Source: Owenia fusiformis (lineage: Eukaryota; Annelida; Polychaeta; Sabellida; Oweniidae). Taken from it: a stretch of 64,000 bases of DNA. Below are positions 50,160 to 60,647 of this stretch, in pieces. The notes beneath the pieces are model-generated. The model made no database searches, was not told the origin of the DNA, and was given only the letters and a program-made list of their open reading frames with translations. The stretch covers positions 28,928,740 to 28,992,739 of the forward strand of contig CAIIXF020000009.1 in the NCBI GenBank assembly GCA_903813345.2. Direction: 5' to 3'. Made by a program: the position numbers and the translations under genes. How positions within the stretch are numbered: position 1 is the first letter of the stretch; each line of letters opens with the position of its first letter.

Positions 50160-51228
50160 CATTCAACTGCTAGTTATTCTTTCTTTTAGTTTCTTTACAT
50201 CCCTGATAGGCTGGGTATATTTAAATATCAACTGTTCTAAATGCTCCCAGGTATGGTAATCAACATTATTGGCAACTGGACTGCTAGTAAGCCATTTTTC
50301 TGGGCTAGAGATGGTGACATTTCGAAATCTCCAAAAACTCCAGGGTAGCATTGGACCTGTGTGATGGAGCACTGTTCTATCAGAAAATGAATTTTTTTTC
50401 ACATGTTTTTTATATTCTTGAGGAGTCCTTTTTTACCACCTCATGTCATTAACATTCAGAGTATATTTTTGCTCCTGGTTCAAAAAACAGGGCCTGTATG
50501 GTCTTTCCCTTTTGGGAAACACTGAGTGGACACCACTACCCTTTCAGAAAAATGTCATCTCGATTTGAGTAGCCTTTTATCGCAAATGTCACTATTCTTG
50601 CTTACTGATATAGAGTATAGCCTTTTTATTACATGTATAGTACTTGGGGCATTTAGAACAGTTGGTCTATGGAGATCCCTAGCCCATCAGGGGTGTAGAC
50701 ATACTGAAAGAATGAATAATTAGGTGTTGGAAGGTACTTCTGCAGAGGTCCATCAATTATACCAATGGCTTTCGCGTTTTAAGCGAGAAATCAAATCAGA
50801 AGCTGGGTCCGGGGTGAGTCTATTAAAGCCATATTTGGACAGACTGAAGAAGAAATGGATTAATTTTATAAGCATACACATGTATATTGAGCATGCAAGG
50901 TTCAAAAATTGAATGAAAACAATATATAATATCCAATTATGAAAGACTCATGACAATGTTGTAATTTACTAAAATTTGGTAGAAATAGGCAATTGTTCGC
51001 ACAATTCGACGAAAATTGAAAAGGTGTTTTTTGACCCCCATGTCACATAAATGGTTATATCTCGAGTCAGAGTTGTTGAAAATTGTTCTATTATATAATA
51101 ATTATCATTCTGTTGCAAATTAAATTATCTTTAAAATGATATATCATTGTTGGTGTGCATGTTAAAAATTGAATATTTATCAGAAATATTGGCTAGGGGG
51201 GTGGTTTTTTTTGGCCCACCCTGTATTT
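50160..51228 (-). pseudogene. Degraded Tc1/mariner-like element
   Basis: Minus-strand 50163-50402 encodes EKWLTSSP, VDYHTWEHLEQLIF and VKKLKERI, resembling the region after the third catalytic acid in Tc1/mariner transposases. At 51205-51228 the sequence TTTTTTTTGGCCCACCCTGT is a typical mariner terminus facing the right way. The opposite terminus was not found, and the rest is too decayed to read. Confidence 0.5.
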
Positions 51229-51261
51229 AAAAAGAGTGGATTTTATATTCAAGCTCATATT

Positions 51262-51312
51262 AATAAGAATAACGTGTATTATTTTATTGGATACATGATT
51301 TCGTTATAAGTC
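51262..51312 (+). repeat. Orphan copy of the 61/62-bp minisatellite unit
   Basis: GTATTATTTTATTGGATACA and GATTTCGTTATAAGTCATCT match an A-type unit of the array at 47752-49236. It stands alone about 2 kb from the array. Confidence 0.8.
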
Positions 51313-51496
51313 ATCTATGCTCAACTGCTGTCTCGTGTTTTTCAATTTGAAACATTGACAAATGGGATCTATATTTATAATTTGCAAAATCATAAGAAGC
51401 CAATTTTTGACAAAGGTATGGTGAAACTAACCAAAGTACCCTATAAGGGTAATAAGACAAGCTAGCTATAAAGGAATAATACAATGCAAAAAGATG

Positions 51497-51860
51497 GGAT
51501 TCGAATTTAATACCTTGTGCAAAACCAATTTACCAATAACCTCATTTCAAAGGGCAACATAGTGAAATCTTCGAATTTAATAACTCGTGCAAAACCAATA
51601 TACCAATAACCTCATTTCAAAGGGCAACATAGTGAAATCTTCGAATTTAATACCTCGTGCAAAACCAATATACAATAACCTCATTTCAAAGGGCAACATA
51701 TTGAAATCTTCGAATTTAATACCTCGTGCAAAACCGTCCAATATACCAATAATCCCATTTCAAAGGGCAACATAGTGAAATCTTCGAATTAAATAACTCG
51801 TGCAAAACCAATATACCAATAACCTAATTTCAAAGAGTAACATAGTGAAATCTTGGCTCA
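51497..51860 (+). repeat. ~70-bp tandem repeat, five copies
   Basis: Units start TTCGAATTTAATAACTCGTG and include CAAAACCAATATACCAATAA and TTTCAAAGGGCAACATAGTG. Copies begin near 51500, 51570, 51640, 51709 and 51782. Confidence 0.9.
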
Positions 51861-51895
51861 AGCGGCCGAAACCCGCTGAAATAATGTTATTAGAA

Positions 51896-52055
51896 CAGTG
51901 AAACCTGTCTAAGTGGAACATCTTTGGTACCTCTAAAAGGTGTTCCACTTTTGAAGTGTTCCACGTATAGAGGTTCATTTACATTAAGTCATTTGGTCTT
52001 TGGACTCTGAAAAGTGTTCCACTTACAGAGGTGTTCCACTTCCCAGGTTTTACTG
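51896..52055. mobile_element. Pogo/Tc1-type MITE, copy 3
   Basis: The ends CAGTGAAACCTGTCTAAGTG and CACTTCCCAGGTTTTACTG are inverted; GTGTTCCACTT recurs inside. Same family as 21934-22020 and 40898-41430. Confidence 0.75.
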
Positions 52056-52407
52056 TATTAATAATCGTAATAACCGAGAGTGAGAACAGGCCTCTCAATG
52101 TGGTGATAATTGATAATTATTACAATTTAGTTCTGTGCCCTACCACTTCACCTACACTGCAGATGATTCTGTCCAATAAAATATTAATTATTTACGTATA
52201 AGCCCACATATAGCAGAGTTGATACAAGAACCAATAACTAGAATCCGATCAAATGGATTAAGTCTTGGTAGAAAGACACATTATGATTGGGACCATTTCA
52301 TGTTTTTTCAAAAGTCAGTGATCAGTGATAATTAAAAATATTTGAGCAATTTTGTAGAAATGTGTGATAGGAAGAATTTAACAAGATCATTCTTTACATG
52401 CAGTAGT

Positions 52408-52413
52408 TTTATT
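52408..52413 (-). terminator. Polyadenylation signal of the small peptide gene
   Basis: AATAAA on the minus strand, 23 nt past the stop codon at 52437. Confidence 0.6.
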
Positions 52414-52436
52414 CAATTTCTCAATTGGTAAAACAA

Positions 52437-52923
52437 CTAGTGAAACCCGGGCGGCGGCCGATAATGTCGGCGTCCAGTAGGCGGGACGTCCTTTTTGATT
52501 CTGGAATCCTTTTCTTGAATATCGTCGATCGGAGCATCATTTTCATCATCTGGATAAGAAAGATAATCTTAATACATGTAATATTCTGAACAGACTATCC
52601 ACAAAATGCTAATAAAACCTAAGACTCGTTAATTTTCAGGACATTTGTTTCATATACATTCTTTTAGATATAATATTTTCCCAATAAGTAAAACAACTTG
52701 ATTTACTCTCAGCAATATTGGAAAATTTTAATGAGAGTCTCTGTTAACATATATGGGACTTGTTTTTAAATTTTCGTTTGGCTCTAATGATCACTAGATT
52801 AAAAACATTATTATGTACTTTAATGAGTTGTAATTATTTACCCCTTTTCCCTCTTTGACCAGTAACTGTTGACATCAGTAACATCACAACCACAAGGCAA
52901 CATACCATACGAATCGTCTTCAT
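52437..52923 (-). CDS. Small secreted peptide precursor, 64 aa, family not recognised
   Basis: Two exons on the minus strand, 52923-52842 and 52549-52437, joined in phase (AGG G/GTAAAT, TTATCCAG/AT). The product begins MKTIRMVCCLVVVMLLMSTV, a clear signal peptide probably cut near residue 22. Then come QRGKR, an acidic stretch (DDENDAPIDDIQEKD), KK, and a C-terminal end of RRHYRPPPGFH. KR, KK and RR sites suggest processing by proprotein convertases, which would free a nine-residue HYRPPPGFH peptide. RPPPGF resembles the bradykinin core RPPGF, but so short a match may be chance. An AATAAA 23 nt downstream supports the model. A neuropeptide or antimicrobial precursor is possible. I know no named family that fits; function is inference. 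Confidence 0.68.
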
Positions 52924-53099
52924 GGTTCTCTAACACAAAATAATATAATCAAAAGGGGTGATTATTAAATTGATACAACTCCGGCAGATGTAACCAATTT
53001 TACTGTTTGTGTTAACATAAGCATACAGTTGTTTTATTCATCAGTTATATCAATGTTCAGTGTACAGGCAACTGACACCCATACAGTTCAATTTAATAC

Positions 53100-55100
53100 G
53101 TGTCCAGATAATACGTTTTTCAAATCTGACTTAATTAAATTTATTTCTAGAATTTAGATGTCTTAAAGTTTCAGGTAATTCATTCCATGTTGTCTGTCCT
53201 ATGTATTTGATGCTCCTTTGTCCAAATGTGGATTTAAATTGATTAGATCTAAGATTGAATCTATAACGTGTCCCTTGTCCATGAGTTTGGGCATTTGATA
53301 TGAAGTAGTCACAGATTAATGTTTGAGGAAATTCTTTTGGTCGTTTGAGACAATTAACTACAAAATACCAACATTTAGCTTGTGAATATCTTCTAATTTA
53401 AGTATCTTTATTTTCTTAAATTGTGGAGAGGAATCGTCTGTTCTAGCACTGTTTGTAATCCACTGGTGATCCACTCGATTACGCTGGAACCGTTTCGGTA
53501 ACAAAATGTCGGAACATCGAAGGTACGGTTTTTCTTTTTTCCTTATTTCACACATTGTAGGTGGGTAGGTTTTTATCACAAACGTGTATCAGTATCATGT
53601 GTTCAAGGAATATACATATTTGTGAACAAATAGTTCAGAAGACAACAGAATCGTCGATTTAATTCCTCACTTAAGTTACAGAAACGGTACTTTCGAAAAA
53701 CAGTTTTACCCAAACTGTTTATGTAACTTAAGTGAGGAATTAAATCGACGATTCTGTTGTCTGCTGAGCTATTTTTTCGCAAACATGTATATTTTCTAAA
53801 ACATATGATACTGATACACGTTTGTGAGAAAAATGTCATGGAGATTCTGCCTTCAACGCGTGAAATAAGGAAAAAATAAAAATCGTACCTTCGACGTTCC
53901 AACATTTTGTTGGTTTCGGTAACCAGCGTAATCGAGCGGATCACCAGTGTAATCAGTCTTAAGAATCTTTTTTTGTACTTTCAGAATTTAAAACAATAAA
54001 GCTTTAGTCGCTGTACCCCATATAAGAATACATATTTATATGGCTATATATGAGAGAGTAATAAATACATATCAATGCAGTGTGATTTATCTTATTTTTG
54101 ACCTTGTAAATAATTCCAACTACTTGTGATATTTTGGAAGATACATGAGCAGTATGTTCATTCCATTTGAGTTTATCATCGATAATGACTCATCGAAATT
54201 CTCTCAATAGGTATATTTCTAATCTTAATATTTAGCAGTTTTATTTCAAATGCTTTCAATTTCTGTGGATGGAAGATCATGAATTTAGATTTTTCTATAT
54301 TAAGCGATAGTTTATTTGCACGTAGCCATTCGTCAAGATTTTCTAGTTCACATGATAAATAAGAGTACTTAGATTTTTATGTGGACAGAAAAGGTTTGTA
54401 TCATCAGCAAAGATAACACATTTAAATATAGAAGATGTCGTAACAATGCCATTGATGTAGATAAGAAACAGAATAGGTCCAAGGATCGAGCCCTGTGGAA
54501 CTCCACAGGTAACTTTTTTGGTTTTGTCATTGTATTCTGTTTCCTGAGTTCGGTTTGAAAGATAGCTAATGATCCACTTATGTGCATTTCCTCTGATTCC
54601 ATAATAGTATAATTTTTGAAGAAGTATCTCATGATTAACATTATCAAATGCTTTAGACAAGTCGATGAAAATGGCAATATTAAAATCTTTCTTTTCAATT
54701 GACTGGATAAGTGTTTCTAAGAAGCTGGTAATAGCCATATATGTAGATCTATTTTCCCTAAAACCAAATTGCTGTTCACAGAAGATATCGTATTTTTCTA
54801 GAAATTTATAAGTCAATTTGCCATTACTCGCTCCAACACTTTTGAGAATACTGATAATAAGGAAATTGGTCTATAGTTATTGAATTGAGTTTCATCCTAC
54901 TTTTTAAATATAAGCTTGACCTTCGCTTTTTAGTAAGTTTGGAAATATTGCTGTTGAAAGAGAGAGGTTGCAAATCTTTTAAATATGAACTGTGATCCCA
55001 ATTTCAATATAAACCCTTTTGTCTGGAGGGAGTGGTCAAATTGATTGTCAATTTGGATACCAATGTAACCAGAATAATCCATCAATATATACACATTTAA
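53100..55100 (-). pseudogene. Broken CR1/jockey-like LINE
   Basis: Minus-strand reading in order: about 55100-54830 has upstream RT sequence with stops (NNYRPIS..., SVFSKVLERVM). 54816-54343 is an open piece with QQFGFRENRSTYMA, AIFIDLSKAFDNVNHE (motif A), CGVPQGSILGPILFLIYING (B) and FADDTNLF (C). 54340-54090 continues with shifts. 53440-53100 carries a C-terminal end (RYRFNLRSNQFKS, GQTTWNELPETLRHLNSRN). Frameshifts and stops make it inactive. A foldback element splits it at about 53455-53955. Confidence 0.82.
53455..53955. mobile_element. ~500-bp foldback element nested in the LINE relic
   Basis: Nearly the whole element is one inverted repeat. The outer arms hold CACTGGTGATCC, CTCGATTACGCTGG and TCGAAGGTACG; the inner arms hold ACAACAGAATCGTCGATTTA and ATTCCTCACTTAAGTTAC, mirrored across a centre near 53700. 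No transposase. It would form a long hairpin if single-stranded or transcribed. Confidence 0.85.
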
Positions 55101-57406
55101 TAAAATCAAGTTAATCACTTACCTAGTTCCTCAGTGATAGAGAAAAATATGTGTTGACACTAAGCCCTTTCGTTTGCGTCTGTTTAAACTAATGAATTCC
55201 CGTTGTTTAAATACAATTAGAACGTCGAAAACTCCAGTCATTTACTCTTCCGCGGCGTATTAATTTCTTCAATTTTGCACGGTGTAATACAGGGTGTTCC
55301 AAATGCACAGAAACATTATATTAACCCTAATGTCTGTAACCTTTTTTATAACACTAATTCGCAAGGAGGCGGTCATTTGGACCCCTCTGCGATTTTTTAT
55401 TACTTGTCTCATTTCATTATTTTCTATTTATATTTTTTATTTTCCTAAAAAAGGTCAATATAGGTCAAGTCGAGGTCAACGTGAGTTAGGGAGTGTAAAT
55501 TTTTGACATTATGTGATAAATTGTCAATTTTCTTTCACAATAATTTTTTTGTGCTAAAAAATGCTTCGCTGCCTTAAAGGATAACCCATTATCTTTCAAA
55601 TAAAACTAAAATCATGGTAAAAACTTTTCTAGAACTGAAGTTACACACTTTCAAAGTGCAGGTATCGCAAAATCCCATTGAAATCAATGTAACGTGAAAT
55701 TGAATAGTCTGCAATTTCAAGTTCAACTTGTCTTTGTCTTTAGTACATATATTTCAAGATGTACAACAAATGCCAATCAGTGATAATAGTCGTCATTTCT
55801 GGCTATGGTAACTGTAGAATCAATTAATTGCAAGGACAACTCATAGAACCTTTGAATATGATGAAGTGAGCTCTTTTTCAACTTTTTTCTCGTGAAATCC
55901 CACGAGTACACAGTAGTGAGAGACTATGAAATATCTTAAAATCAACATTCTGCATTCTACATTCAACATTCTACGTGATCATCTTTAAATATTTTCTAAA
56001 TTCCAATTTATTATGGAACGTGCATCTGTCAACCTATGCATTCGTTCTTTAACACGGATAACTCTAGAATTTGATATCTTCGTAGAATATAGAGCTAATG
56101 TTTGGCTAATCTTCCGGATTCTAAATTGATATTTTCATCTTTAGTTTTGCCCCTCCCTGTGTTTTTCCAGATTCCCTTCAACCTTTCTTCTTCTTAAACA
56201 TTCCAAATGTTCAATTTTTGTTTACAGTGGTGATTTAGTATAATGCATGCGTGCTCATATCATTCCTTGACATGTCTATTAAAATACCCAAAGTACAGGG
56301 TGTACTGAAAGTATGGGGGCCCCTTAGGCAGACATATATCAATGTCCCCATAGTATGTGTCATACATGTATATTATATTAAAGCTCATCCAATGCTACAA
56401 TGATTTGTCAAGTATCATGGTTCAACTCACAAATGCGATAAAATAAATGGCATTTCAAAATTTAGTGCTTCAAATAGGGATCTACCCTCAACATCCTCTT
56501 TTTAAAACTCAATATATTTGTAGATCAATTGTAGGCTACACGTGATTACTTGCAATTTGTCACTCCCTATAAGCTTAGATCTGATTCTGGCTTTAAAAGA
56601 TACGAAATCACAAATATATTTTAATGAAACTGTTTGCAAGGGTCAAGTTGGCAAAGCATTCATTTCAATCTGTAGAGTCAAGTTGTCACCTCGACAGCCT
56701 AAGGAATTTCCTTGAATGCGGTGATTGGTAATGTAGTTGAATGAAATACTGTGTTCGGATTGGCTGTAATCGGACACACCTTGCCTTGCTATGTGTGAAT
56801 TCCTCCTGAAAGAAGTCATCATTTCCCCTTCATCTTTTAGTTTGAGTCCTCGAATAAATATGATTGCAACATCGGAGTGTGATTGGAATAACATAAATAC
56901 AATTCAAACATATTGGATACGCTTATCCCATTTTTTCTTCATTTTCATTTACTAACACGTTTTAAAGGCCCCAACAACAACCCCATGTGATATTGGAGCT
57001 CCTTGTTCGTGAGACAATTACAAGAGACATACTAGTAATCCATTATAAAGCTTGAAATAAAGAAACGTTCAACATTCTGGGATGGTATTGATAATTGCAA
57101 ATCAATCTCCTTGCTAAATAATTGCACACAATCGACCAGTCAGACCGGAAATATATCTGATAAACAATGTTTATTAAACATACAGGAGAATTTAGTATAA
57201 ATGCAATGGGGAGAGGTTTCACTACACATATTTGTAAAGTAAACTTCGGAAGAAGGCACTAATATTGGAACAATAAAGATTGATATAAAATCTGTAAAAA
57301 TGTATTTATAACGCATTAGTTCAAGTATGCTAATGACGAATCGAGCAAGGACAACATATATGTAATTGTTTCTGCGACATTGACTTCTTCAACGTCAATA
57401 TTAATA
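55101..57406. other. Intergenic region upstream of the GRL gene
   Basis: AT-rich. About 56240-56600 resembles parts of the dispersed repeat at 19690 and 45985. TACAGGGTGT at about 55289 and 56296 look like mariner termini but face the same way, so no element could be defined. No exon seen. Confidence 0.4.
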
Positions 57407-60400
57407 ATGAATTCGTTCAGCCAAGAGCGCGGATGGCAACGACTATCAGAGCCATCTATTGATCTCGAGGCGAATCCTGTAGCAGGGTCAACGGGGAATA
57501 TTGAATTTGAATTGCATGAAAAAAACTCAGGAATGGACGTAGTTAATTCTAGATCAAACCTATTTGATGTACCTAAAGCAAAGGGAATTGATGACATAAA
57601 GCGAACAACTGAGGATATGAGGCTAAGAGCAAAGGTAAAGATTCACTCCGGAAAAGTTGATTCACTTAAACCTTTGGATAACTCTGGAAAACCAAAAAGC
57701 ATTGAGGATGTTTTGCTGTTTCAACATTTGAAACCATTGTTCACAGTGATGTCACTTCACGGATTGTTCTTTCATAAGGACTTTTCTTCAAACGGGAAAT
57801 CCCAATCAAATCGCAAACGAACTCTGTTTGCGTATTGTACAGGAGTCCTGATTATTGCTATCACAAGCTTCTTGCGTTCATTTACGTCATACAGGGCATC
57901 CGATTCTTTTGGGTACCTTCTTTTCTTCAAGATCATTATAAGTGTATGGTGGTTTGAAATTGCTGTGAATGCGATAACTTGTTGGAGAGGTTCATATGAG
58001 AAAGACAGATTGCACGATTTCTTCATGACCTGGCACAAGTACTGTAACACATCTGACCGACATGGTGACATACCTTACAAAGATTCTTTGAAAAGGTGTC
58101 AAAAGATTGTCTTGATTGGAACTGCAGTGATGTCTATCGGCAATACATTCACGGCGGTTTATGCAAGATATCACGGTGATCCAGGGCTGTTATCGTTATA
58201 TGATGTTACTTGTGCTCCGTTCACGTCGGAGTCTCCAGGGATTGAAATAGTCCGTATTGCGTCCCTATTTTTCCATTGGGTGCTCTCCAATATCTCTTTC
58301 TACCCGTTTGCTCTTTACATCATGATTTGTTACGTTCTGTGTAAGGAGTTCCAAATCGCCCATAATAACATCCTCAAATGTTTCAACGCTAAAGGAGACA
58401 TCATTGGACCGTTCGAAGAACGACGCCGCGACCATCAGAAGCTGTGTAAATTGACAGAGGTTGCAGACAAAACGTTTATGGTATTTGTTATATCTGTTCT
58501 CTTGACGCACATTCCCCTCTCTTGCCTATTCTTCTACAACATGATCTACAACGAGATACACTTTGCGATGTATATGGGCTACACGTTCTGGATTTTGGTT
58601 ACTTTTATCAATATGGGAATTGTGTGCATCGCTGGGGCTTTTGTCAACAATGCTGTAAGTTTTAATTCACGTTACTCTGTCGTTTTGCGCGTCTGATATA
58701 ATGGTATTTTCACTGTCAACTTGCAAATAATGTCCAGGGGGTCAGTAACAGTAACAGAATTCCTAATTATTGTGACCATGGACATAAATTTGTCATAGTT
58801 ACAGAATAATGGACTTTGGGATTCATGATTTTAAAGAAGTTTTTGTTAAACGGCCCTTAGAGATGAGTGTACTGTACCTATACTCTCAATTACCATACAT
58901 TTTTCATATGAGGGTGCTGACTCTGAGGATCAGAGTGCCAGAAATGATTTATCATCGACCATGTAAAAACTCACCCTGGTCCATTGTGGTTAATTAAAGA
59001 TAATCAATTCAGGCAAACATGTTATTTATCCCGTGGGTCCCGAAGGAGAAAAATCGAATTGTCATTTTGAATTTCCAGGCACATGCTCCTTTAACTGATC
59101 TTCACAGCATCAGGGCAGATGTAGCAAGTACTAGCAAGAACTTGGAGGTAGGGCTGGCTGAAGAGGGGTATTAACCCCTGAGTTCTAGGATGAGTCCGTA
59201 CGCTTTTAATGTAGACCTGAATTGAGATGACCGTCGTCTCTGATTGGTCAAAATGGCGGATTCAAAAATGGCGGATTCAAAATTTTCTAATTACGCTCAA
59301 AGTAATATTATGTAAAAATCTGGCGTGTTAACCAATATCATAGCTTGTTATTTCACATCAAGATAAAGAAAGATGTAAGGAATATGCTTAAATCGATTAA
59401 AAGATCACAACGACGCGTTATATTCGAAAACTAACTGGTGAGAATTTGCGTAAACGAAGGTGGTACGTAAGAGACGTTATCAGTCATCGCTAAAGCTCTG
59501 GGGCTTTCCCTCCTCTTGACTGACTGTATAATATGACACCGAACCGACTGAATATTAGTTCACAAACCATAACACATTATTCATACTTGCATAGCTAGCC
59601 AAGTGTCCAGCCAATCAGAGTACAGTATTTCAAGCAATCTACATTCTTAATTTTACAGCACAATGCATGGCTATTATAGATTCAGTAAAAGTTTACCCCT
59701 ATCAATTTTTTAATTTTAAGTTGTCAGTTGAGGTGGCATCTATTAATTGTAAGAAACAGCAAGGCAGGTGCTTATGGCAGGTGCTGCCACCCTCATTCAA
59801 AATCTTGATACGAGACTTTATTCTTGGTTAAATCATCTCCAATATTCATTGAGTTCTGAGTTTATCCTAACCCGTAGATAACTTCCTCACTGTGAAATAA
59901 AAACGATAACAACGGTTATCGTTTCTGTTTAATCCCCGGTGTCCTAAACGAATATGGCAATATCCGTTGCCACATTATTGACCAATTAATGTTTTTGGTA
60001 TTTTAGATTCACATGTTTCTTAGTCGCCTAACAGGAACATCTATCGGCTTAACAGCAATGGACATGTTCGTAATGGATAAGCCAACAACCCTTACGGTAA
60101 TATAACATTAACATAGCGCAGTTGTTTTTTCTATTGCATATTGCCTATGTTCATTCTCTGGGCTATTTTTATCCATTTTTATCTCACCACCAGCCGAATA
60201 AGTGACATATTGTTATAATCTCCGACTTTTTTGTAGACTGTTGCCGTTCGGCGGTCGACATTCAGCGTCTATAACAAATGGCAGGTGGTGAAATTTTGGA
60301 TGTTAATGGTGCTTATTTGTTTTAAAGGTACTTGGGCTGCTGATTACGTATTTTTTCCTGTTGCTCCAATTCCATCCAATGGCAACTGCTCCAGGCGGCT

Positions 60401-60450
60401 TGTGTTTGGCAAATTTAACAGATATGACTTTGAAACTTATTGGAGGGTAG
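57407..60450 (+). CDS. Gustatory receptor-like (GRL) seven-transmembrane chemoreceptor
   Basis: Four exons in one frame: 57407-58654, 59079-59147, 60007-60096, 60328-60450 (509 aa). The last exons encode IHMFLSRLTGTSIGLTAMDM and VLGLLITYFFLLLQF. TY-five hydrophobic residues-QF is the hallmark of the insect gustatory/odorant receptor superfamily, whose members act as ligand-gated ion channels with a cytoplasmic N-terminus. Seven hydrophobic helices can be placed: about FAYCTGVLIIAITSFL, LLFFKIIISVWWFEIAV, IVLIGTAVMSIGNTF, IASLFFHWVLSNISFYPFAL, FMVFVISVLLTHIPLSCLFF, YTFWILVTFINMGIVCIAG and the TYFFLLLQF helix. The first ATG at 57407 is used; an earlier in-frame TTG at 57380 is not a likely start. 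A hydrophilic N-terminal region of about 140 residues precedes helix 1, longer than in insect receptors. Ligand unknown. Confidence 0.88.
60178..60310 (+). repeat. CACCAC hairpin-ended repeat, diverged copy (GRL intron 3)
   Basis: Contains CACCACCAGCC, GTGACATATTGTTATAATCT, AACAAATGGCAGGTGGTG and TTTTGGATGTTAATG in family order. It ends about 15 bp before the exon 4 acceptor. Confidence 0.6.
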
Positions 60451-60595
60451 CTATGAAAACCTAAATCTAGTGCAAAATGTTTTATTTCAAACTCATTTGG
60501 GAGTCACTATGGTATCTATACTCCATGAGATGAGCTGCATTATATTGATATACGACAAGGTCTGTTTAAAACATGATATCTGCTGGTCTGTGTTT

Positions 60596-60647
60596 GAGGA
60601 AGACAGAGATTTTTTTTTTTTTTTTTTTTTTTGAGGAAGACAGAGAT
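60596..60647. mobile_element. Tail-only retroinsertion: poly-T flanked by a 15-bp direct repeat
   Basis: GAGGAAGACAGAGAT (60596-60610) is followed by about 22 T and then an exact second copy of the same 15 bases (60633-60647). This is the layout of a target-site duplication around a poly(A) tail inserted in antisense, with no element body left. Confidence 0.7.

Noticed and set aside
55289-56310. A possible mariner between two TACAGGGTGT termini
   Set aside because: The two ends face the same way and share little beyond ten bases. No inverted partner or transposase relic was found.
57380-57406. Nine extra N-terminal codons for the GRL gene starting at TTG
   Set aside because: Nuclear animal genes start at ATG in nearly all cases; the first in-frame ATG is at 57407.
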